Shown: in pieces, positions 1-5,068 of the stretch
Position numbering within the stretch: position 1 is the first letter of the stretch
Layout of the letters: the number at the start of each line of letters is the position of its first letter
Origin: JAJFKJ01 sp964443025
Lineage (GTDB): Bacteria > Pseudomonadota > Gammaproteobacteria > JABCZS01
Reading direction: 5' to 3'
Assembly: GCA_964443025.1 (NCBI GenBank)
Contig: CAYUEL010000098.1
Location: 1-7,689 of the forward strand
DNA: 7,689 nucleotides
Made by a program: the position numbers and the translations under genes
Notes under the pieces: generated by a model
Database searches by the model: none
Told to the model about the DNA's origin: nothing
What the model saw: the letters and a program-made list of their open reading frames with translations, nothing else

Positions 1-243
1 GCCAGCTGCTCGCATGAGCGCTGTGCTGCCATCATTACTTTTTTCATTAAGCGCAACTCCTTGCCCAACTAAATAACGAATTATTTCAAGATGACCCTTA
101 AAAGCAGCTTTCATTAATGCTGTGACGCCATTTTCATTTTTTTCATTAACATCTTTAGGACTTGAAAAAACTCCTCCTTTCTCGATTAATTTTTTAACCT
201 GCTCTAAATCACCTTTTTCTGCCGCATCATGTAGCTTTCCCAT
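1..243 (-). CDS. N-terminal part of a further ankyrin-repeat protein (gene D, partial at left edge)
   Basis: The 81 codons from ATG at 243 to the window edge are open. They start MGKLHDAAEKGDLEQVKKL, nearly identical to the start of gene C. A capping repeat with an FSSPKDVNEK loop is followed by a full ankyrin repeat (GVTALMKAAFKGHLEIIRYL) and the start of another (GSTALMRAA). By analogy with A and C it may also end in a TKL-like kinase, but the visible part shows only ankyrin repeats. It is co-directional with gene C, 33 bases away, so it is probably the fourth gene of the operon. Confidence 0.88.
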   Translation of the reverse strand, partial: MGKLHDAAEKGDLEQVKKLIEKGGVFSSPKDVNEKNENGVTALMKAAFKGHLEIIRYLVGQGVALNEKSNDGSTALMRAAG

Positions 244-248
244 CACAA

Positions 249-254
249 CTCCTT
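249..254 (-). promoter_or_regulatory. Ribosome binding site of gene D
   Basis: AAGGAG lies 5 bases before the ATG at 243, in the 33-base spacer after the stop of gene C. Confidence 0.65.
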
Positions 255-276
255 ATCATGGTTTATTCAAAACATT

Positions 277-3145
277 TCACTTACTAAACAAGCTCGCATG
301 CTGTGGTGTTTGTTTTTTTGTACTTTCAATTTGTTTAAGATTATTCAGTTCACCAATGGCCTCATCTGCATTAGGACGTTGTTTACTTTCTTGTGCCCAA
401 CAACGCGTCACAAGACTTGTATAAACCGCTGGAGTATTGTCCGGTAGCGCAGGTCGGTTACCGTTTCGAATCTTTCCGCTAATTTGAACGTCTTTTTGTC
501 CCTGAAATGGTATTTGATGATTTGCAAGTTCAGACAGCACCATCGCAAAAGCAAACATATCTGTTTGTACTGTGTATTCGTATACATCAATGTCAGGGTC
601 GAATAACTCAGGCGCCATCCAAGCGGCTGACCCGCACGCCGATTTTGTTTTGCCACTTTGGCTATGTTCTTTGGTGGTAGATAATCCAAAATCAGCAATC
701 TTGGCATCTTGATTCTTATCCAACAACACATTTAAACTTTTTAAATCACGGTGAATGACTTGTCTTGCATGTATGTACGCTAATCCTTTGCCAATGTCTA
801 ACGCCAGTTCAATCCGTTTGAGCCATTGAATAGTTGAGGATGGATTTTTTTCTAGATAATCATGCAAAGAGCCGCCTTCCATGAATTCTAATACTAAACA
901 CCGATAAGGTTCTAAACAAATTCCCACAATCCTTAACGTATAACGCGAATGAAGCTTTGCCATATGCGTTGCTTCTTGTTCAAACTGATCTTTACCTTTT
1001 TCATCTAATTGACTCATGTTTAATTGTTTTACGGCCACATCTTCATGTCCATGTTTAGCTTTAAATACACGGCCGTAACTTCCTTCGCCTAATTCTTTTT
1101 CTATTTTTAATTCACTGTATTTAGTCACTTCTAACGTGAAGGTTAAAGGTGGCGAAGCTATTGTTGTTGAATGACTCTCAATAGCATTATTATTGTTAGT
1201 ATGGGAATTGCTTTGCGCCGCTTGTTCATGTTTAACTTTAGTATCCATACCCCACTCTTGTTGCGCTTGATTGGTTAAGTAATTTATTGTCTCAGACATG
1301 TTTTGCATAATTTGAAAACTAAGCATTATGGCTTCACCCATACCCCCCGCACCCCTCCTATCCTTCCTCTTCCTGTTCATTCCCTCCGTCTTCTCCAGTA
1401 ACTCTTCTAGGCCTAAGCCTGGGTTACCTTTATTGTTAAATTCACTTTTGAATTTTTTGACCATACTTAGAGCATCACCGCCTTGATGATTTTTTATATC
1501 TAACTGAGCACCTTGTCTTACCAGGTAGCGCACTGTGTCAACACACTCAAAAGCAGCGCTAAAAGCAGCATACATGAGCGCTGTATTGCCATCCCCATCT
1601 CTTTCATTAAGCGCCGCTCCTTTATCCACTAAGTAGCGCACCAGCTCAAGTTGACCAGTAGCGGCAGCCCACATGAGCGCTGTGATGCCAACTCTATTAC
1701 CCTGTTTATCCAGCCCAGCCCCTTCATCCAGCCCAGCCCCTTTATCAGCAAGAAAGCGCACCATATCAGGATTACCTTCGTCAATAGCGAGGATGAGAGC
1801 TGTAAAGACATACTTAGTTTTTTCATTAAGCGCAGCTCCTTTATCAGCAAGAAAGCGCACTATCTCAAAATGACCTTTGTCAGCAGCCACTATGAGCGCC
1901 GTGCCCTTCTCTGTTGTTTCATCCAACGCCGCTCCTTTGTCTGCTAAATAATGCACTATCTCAAGATGGCCTGTTTCAGTAGCGAGTATGAGCGCTGTTT
2001 TATTATTCTTATCTTTTTCATTAAGCGCAGCTTCTTTGTCTACTAAATAACGTACCATCTCAAGATCACCTTTCTTAGTAGCGAGCATGAGCGTTGTGCA
2101 GCCATCTTTATCTTTTTCATTAAGCGCCGCTCCTTTGTCTACTAAATAACGCATCACTTCAAGATGACCATTGCCAGCAGCCAGCATAAGCGCTGTCTCC
2201 CCAGTATTACTTTTTTCATCCAGTTTGGCACCTTTTTCAACCCAACACCGCACCATATCTAAATGACCGTTCCTAGCAGCCCAGATTAATACTGTATCGC
2301 CATCCTTATCTTTTTCATGCAGCTTAGCGCCTTTTTCATGCAGCTTAGCGCCTTTTTCATCCAGTTTGGCACCTTTTTCAACCAGAAAATGTGCCATATC
2401 AAAATGATGTTTACTGACCGCCCTGATGAGCGCTGTCTCACCATTATTATTTTTTTCATTAAGCGCANNNNNNNNNNNNNNNNNNNNNNNNNNNNNNNNN
2501 NNNNNNNNNNNNNNNNNNNNNNNNNNNNNNNNNNNNNNNNNNNNNNNNNNNNNNNNNNNNNNNNNNNGCTCCTTTGTCTACTAAATAGCGCACCACTTCA
2601 TGATAATTCCCAGCAGCAGCCCAGATGAGCGCTGTCTCACCATTATTATTCTTTTCATTAAGCGCAGCTCCTTTGTCTACTAAATAGCGCACCACTTCAT
2701 GATAATTCCCAGCAGCAGCCCGGATGAGTGCTGTCTCCCCAGTATTACTTTTTCCATTAAGCACCGCCCCTTTCTCCACCAAAAAACTTACCACGGCAAG
2801 ACGACCCTTACTAGCAGCCACTATGAGCGCCGTGCCCTCTTCTGCTGTTTCATCCAACGCCGCTCCTTTGTCCGCTAAATAGCGCACCACTTCAAGATAA
2901 TTTCCAGCAGCAGCCCGGATGAGCGCTGTCTCCCCAGTATTACTTTTTCCATTAAGCACCGCCCCTTTCTCTACTAAATAACGCACTACCTCAAGACGAC
3001 CATTGCCAGCCGCCAGTATGAGCGCCGAGGAGCCAGTATTATTTTTTCCATTAATATCCTCTGGCGTTGAAAAAAGCCCACTTTTAGTTAATGCCTTAAC
3101 GCGCTCTAAATCCCCTTTTTCTGCCGCATCGTGTAGTTTTCCCAT
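277..3145 (-). CDS. Ankyrin-repeat TKL-like protein kinase (gene C), interrupted by an assembly gap
   Basis: The gene starts at 3145 (MGKLHDAAEKGDLE), runs open for 192 codons to the N gap (2468-2567), resumes as open frame on the other side and ends at TGA 277-279. The 100 Ns put the halves out of frame. Removing the gap, or replacing it by a multiple of 99 bp, gives one protein of 922 + 33n residues. It has about 14 visible ankyrin repeats, a short NNNN-containing linker and a C-terminal kinase (nt about 1125-334). In the 706-residue stretch counted from the internal Met at 2397, the G-loop is GEGSYGRV (437-444), then VAVK Lys457, HRDLKSLN (Asp551, Asn556), DFG Asp569 and WMAPE (Glu597). 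All key residues are present. It is a close paralogue of gene A and ends in the same HASLFSK tail. The Met at 2397 is internal, because the frame stays open upstream and lacks a ribosome site. Confidence 0.85.
1708..1743 (-). repeat. 18-bp tandem duplication in gene C
   Basis: Two 18-bp copies (1708-1725 and 1726-1743) differ only at the last base. They encode GAGLDE-GAGLDK, a six-residue duplication in an ankyrin loop. Confidence 0.9.
2311..2373 (-). repeat. 21-bp tandem microrepeat in gene C
   Basis: There are three in-frame 21-bp units at 2311-2331, 2332-2352 and 2353-2373. The first two are identical and the third is diverged. They encode KLDEKGA-KLHEKGA-KLHEK, which lengthens one ankyrin loop by 14 residues. 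Confidence 0.9.
2468..2567. other. Assembly gap of 100 N inside the ankyrin array of gene C
   Basis: Exactly 100 Ns is a common placeholder for unknown length. The edges are AAGCGCA on the left and GCTCCTTTGTC on the right. Joined directly they recreate the repeat-boundary sequence found intact at about 2660-2676. The missing DNA is therefore probably zero or more whole 99-bp ankyrin units that the assembler could not resolve. Confidence 0.9.
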
Positions 3146-3150
3146 TACAA

Positions 3151-3157
3151 CCCCTTT
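3151..3157 (-). promoter_or_regulatory. Ribosome binding site of gene C
   Basis: AAAGGGG lies 5 bases before the ATG at 3145, inside the 27-base spacer after gene B. It supports initiation at MGKLHDAA. Confidence 0.65.
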
Positions 3158-3172
3158 GATTTTTTCCTCAAT

Positions 3173-5053
3173 TTAAAACTTCAACCCCAATGTTTTACAC
3201 CGCTCTATCGCATGTTTTTCACCGGCTTTGGCCGCCTTTTGATACCAGCTGTGCGCTTGATTTACATCGGGCGTTACTCCTTCTCCACCTTCCAACATCA
3301 CCGCCGCTTCATACATCGCACGAGGATGTCCTGCATTCGCTGCTCGCAGAAACCATGTGCAAGCTTCAGGTTTATTTTCTGGAACAACGTTTCCCGTTTC
3401 TTGAGGTCTTAAATGGTAATTCCCTACAATCGTGCAAGCTTTGGCGTGGTTTTTAATGGTTGCATGACGAAATAACACCAACGCTTGTGTGTAGTTTTTC
3501 GCTTCTTTAAAGAGTCGCTCGCCGCGCTCATAAAGTACATCTGCATCATTTTTGGGTTGATACGCATTTAATTGTGCAATGATAATAGTCCAGCTAGGTC
3601 TTTTGGTGGGGTCAGCCTGCCAGCACTCCGTCATAAGGGTTCGCCAAGGTTCAGTAGTCTCTTGTGCAATGGCGGGACGTTCACCGGCTAATACTTTTTG
3701 CTTGATAGCATCATTATTTAAATCCTTCCAGGGAATTTGACCCGTTTGCATTTCCCAGAGCAATACACCAAAACTGTAAATATCGCTTGCTTTCGTGTCC
3801 TGGTGCAAACGCAATACTTCCGGTGCTTGCCAGGCACAAGAATCAGGCAGTTGCACACTCTCAACAATACCTGCCTGTTGCACTTTCGCTAAACCAAAGC
3901 TTGTCAGTCTGGCTTGGTATTGTTCATTGAGCAATACATGACTGCTTCTCACATCCGCATGAATGATGTTTTCACCCTGTAAGTACTCTAAGCCGCGTGC
4001 GATATTCAACGCAATGCCTTTGATTTGATTCGGTGTTAATAAATCAAACTCGGTTTGCAATGCTTGGTTCAATGAACCTTTAGGCATGTATTCCATGACA
4101 GAAACAGTGAATTGTTCGCTCAGACAACCACGGTACCATGTGCTGATACAAGGATGGCTTACGAATGACATCACCTGCATCTCACGAATAAGTGTTTGGC
4201 GAGCCGCAGGATTTTGGGCAGTTTTACAAGCAACTAATTGTCCATTCCAATGCCCAAGATGCACCTCCATCGAGTGGTCTTTGCTAATGGATTGTAAGAA
4301 AGCTATCTCCTGCGGCCTTATTTGTTTTTGGGGTGAGAGAATTTGGACGCCTTGTTGAGGAGTTTGTGATACATGAAGCTGGCGCACCAACGCCATCAGT
4401 TGCGCAATATCCGATTGCAAAACAGAAAAATGCTGCGCTTCATTCACTTGATTATCTTGCATTAAGATAAACATTTGTTGTTGAAAACCAATAATATCCG
4501 CTTGAGAGTCTAACAGCTGCTCCTGGCTTTGGCTAATGCTTGAAAGCAGTGTTTTAAGTTCAGCGCGATCTTTCGTCGCATCTATTTTATCCTGCTCATG
4601 ATTAAATAATTGCTGAATATTAAGACCCAAATTTAATGCATGACTTTTTGCCTCTAATGCTTTATTTAAACCTTCAAATTGCGCGCTGTCATCGCCCGCT
4701 TTAATAAAGTGACGTACAAAACGTTTCATTTTTCCATCTTCAGGAGCACTAAACTGGTTCATGAAATCCTGGCATTCTTTTAGTAATGCATAAAATTCAT
4801 GCAGTGTTTTCTCAAAATGGGTATTATCAGGAATCTTGTTAAGTTCTGTGATGGTGAGCGTAATATCAGCGATGCGCCCTGCTAAACGTTGGCAACGCTG
4901 TTGATTGGATTTAACCAATTGCGCTGTTTGGTATATAAACTTGGCTGCCTGTAAAACACCTGAAACCAAGCCTTGTGGGTCAAAACTGGGTTTTTCGATA
5001 CTAAAAAGCCGATGCTCATAGAGGTATTCCTGTTTATCTTCATTTTTACCCAT
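3173..5053 (-). CDS. MLKL-like helical-bundle pseudokinase with Sel1-like repeats (gene B)
   Basis: This 626-residue protein is numbered from the ATG at 5053; the ATG at 5056 is the alternative. Residues about 24-150 are all-helical, and KSNQQRCQRLAGRI resembles the KxxxxCRRLxxRV stretch of the MLKL four-helix bundle as I recall it. A long helical, Gln-rich brace follows to about 232. The kinase fold spans about 246-497. It keeps VACK (Lys277), helix-C Glu291, APE (Glu412) and RP, but lacks a Gly-rich loop. HRD is HAD (365-367), the loop Lys is Arg369, the metal-binding Asn is His372, and DFG is SFG (Ser385). It is therefore probably a pseudokinase. Residues about 502-620 hold Sel1/TPR-like repeats (ACTWFLRAANAGHPRAM, AHSWYQKAAKAGEKHA). 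It lies between two active-looking kinase genes, 15 and 27 bases from each. The MLKL comparison is by memory and needs a profile or structure search. Confidence 0.85.
   Translation of the reverse strand: MGKNEDKQEYLYEHRLFSIEKPSFDPQGLVSGVLQAAKFIYQTAQLVKSNQQRCQRLAGRIADITLTITELNKIPDNTHFEKTLHEFYALLKECQDFMNQFSAPEDGKMKRFVRHFIKAGDDSAQFEGLNKALEAKSHALNLGLNIQQLFNHEQDKIDATKDRAELKTLLSSISQSQEQLLDSQADIIGFQQQMFILMQDNQVNEAQHFSVLQSDIAQLMALVRQLHVSQTPQQGVQILSPQKQIRPQEIAFLQSISKDHSMEVHLGHWNGQLVACKTAQNPAARQTLIREMQVMSFVSHPCISTWYRGCLSEQFTVSVMEYMPKGSLNQALQTEFDLLTPNQIKGIALNIARGLEYLQGENIIHADVRSSHVLLNEQYQARLTSFGLAKVQQAGIVESVQLPDSCAWQAPEVLRLHQDTKASDIYSFGVLLWEMQTGQIPWKDLNNDAIKQKVLAGERPAIAQETTEPWRTLMTECWQADPTKRPSWTIIIAQLNAYQPKNDADVLYERGERLFKEAKNYTQALVLFRHATIKNHAKACTIVGNYHLRPQETGNVVPENKPEACTWFLRAANAGHPRAMYEAAVMLEGGEGVTPDVNQAHSWYQKAAKAGEKHAIERCKTLGLKF
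3194..3550 (-). other. Sel1-like repeat coding region of gene B
   Basis: About 119 C-terminal residues form two to three Sel1-like (TPR-related) helical hairpins. The clearest are the A-x-x-WF-x-RAA-x-x-GH and A-x-x-WY-x-KAA-x-x-G motifs. The first repeat (YERGERLFKEAKNYTQAL) is more TPR-like. Such repeats usually mediate protein binding. Confidence 0.75.
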
Positions 5054-5058
5054 CATAA

Positions 5059-5064
5059 CCCCTT
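5059..5064 (-). promoter_or_regulatory. Ribosome binding site that decides the start of gene B
   Basis: AAGGGG lies before two consecutive ATG codons. The first, at 5056, is only 2 bases away. The second, at 5053, is 5 bases away, the same spacing as in genes A, C and D. The second also makes the protein start MGK, as in C and D. Confidence 0.6.
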
Positions 5065-5068
5065 AGGC

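Larger units (their letters stand above)
1492..3043 (-). repeat. Ankyrin-repeat-coding array of gene C (99-bp units)
   Basis: About 14 visible units of 99 bp (a few of 96 bp) encode ankyrin repeats, with DNA markers CTCCTTTGTC, ACTAAATA and ATGAGCGCTGT recurring. Some neighbours are nearly identical: the units starting at 2568 and about 2667 differ at few bases over their first 60 positions. The array contains the N gap. Confidence 0.88.

Noticed and set aside
122..424. Plus-strand open frames across the window (for example 122-424, 1651-1947, 4086-4358, 5299-5631)
   Set aside because: They lie opposite the minus-strand genes, lack ribosome sites and domain character, and show the composition expected of antisense shadows of repeat and kinase coding sequence.
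408..731. Minus-strand open frame of 107 codons
   Set aside because: It overlaps the gene C kinase domain in another frame, and the kinase motifs prove the other frame.
277..2397. Separate gene starting at the Met at 2397
   Set aside because: The frame is open upstream to the N gap and encodes ankyrin sequence (LNEKNNNGETALIRAV). There is no ribosome site before 2397, and the position is inside a repeat.
1492..3043. Regular direct repeats as a CRISPR array
   Set aside because: The units are about 99 bp, contiguous, without unique spacers, and translate into ankyrin repeats.
3146..3172. Terminator or promoter between genes B and C
   Set aside because: The 27-base spacer holds the ribosome site and no convincing hairpin or -35/-10 pair, so read-through as an operon is simpler.
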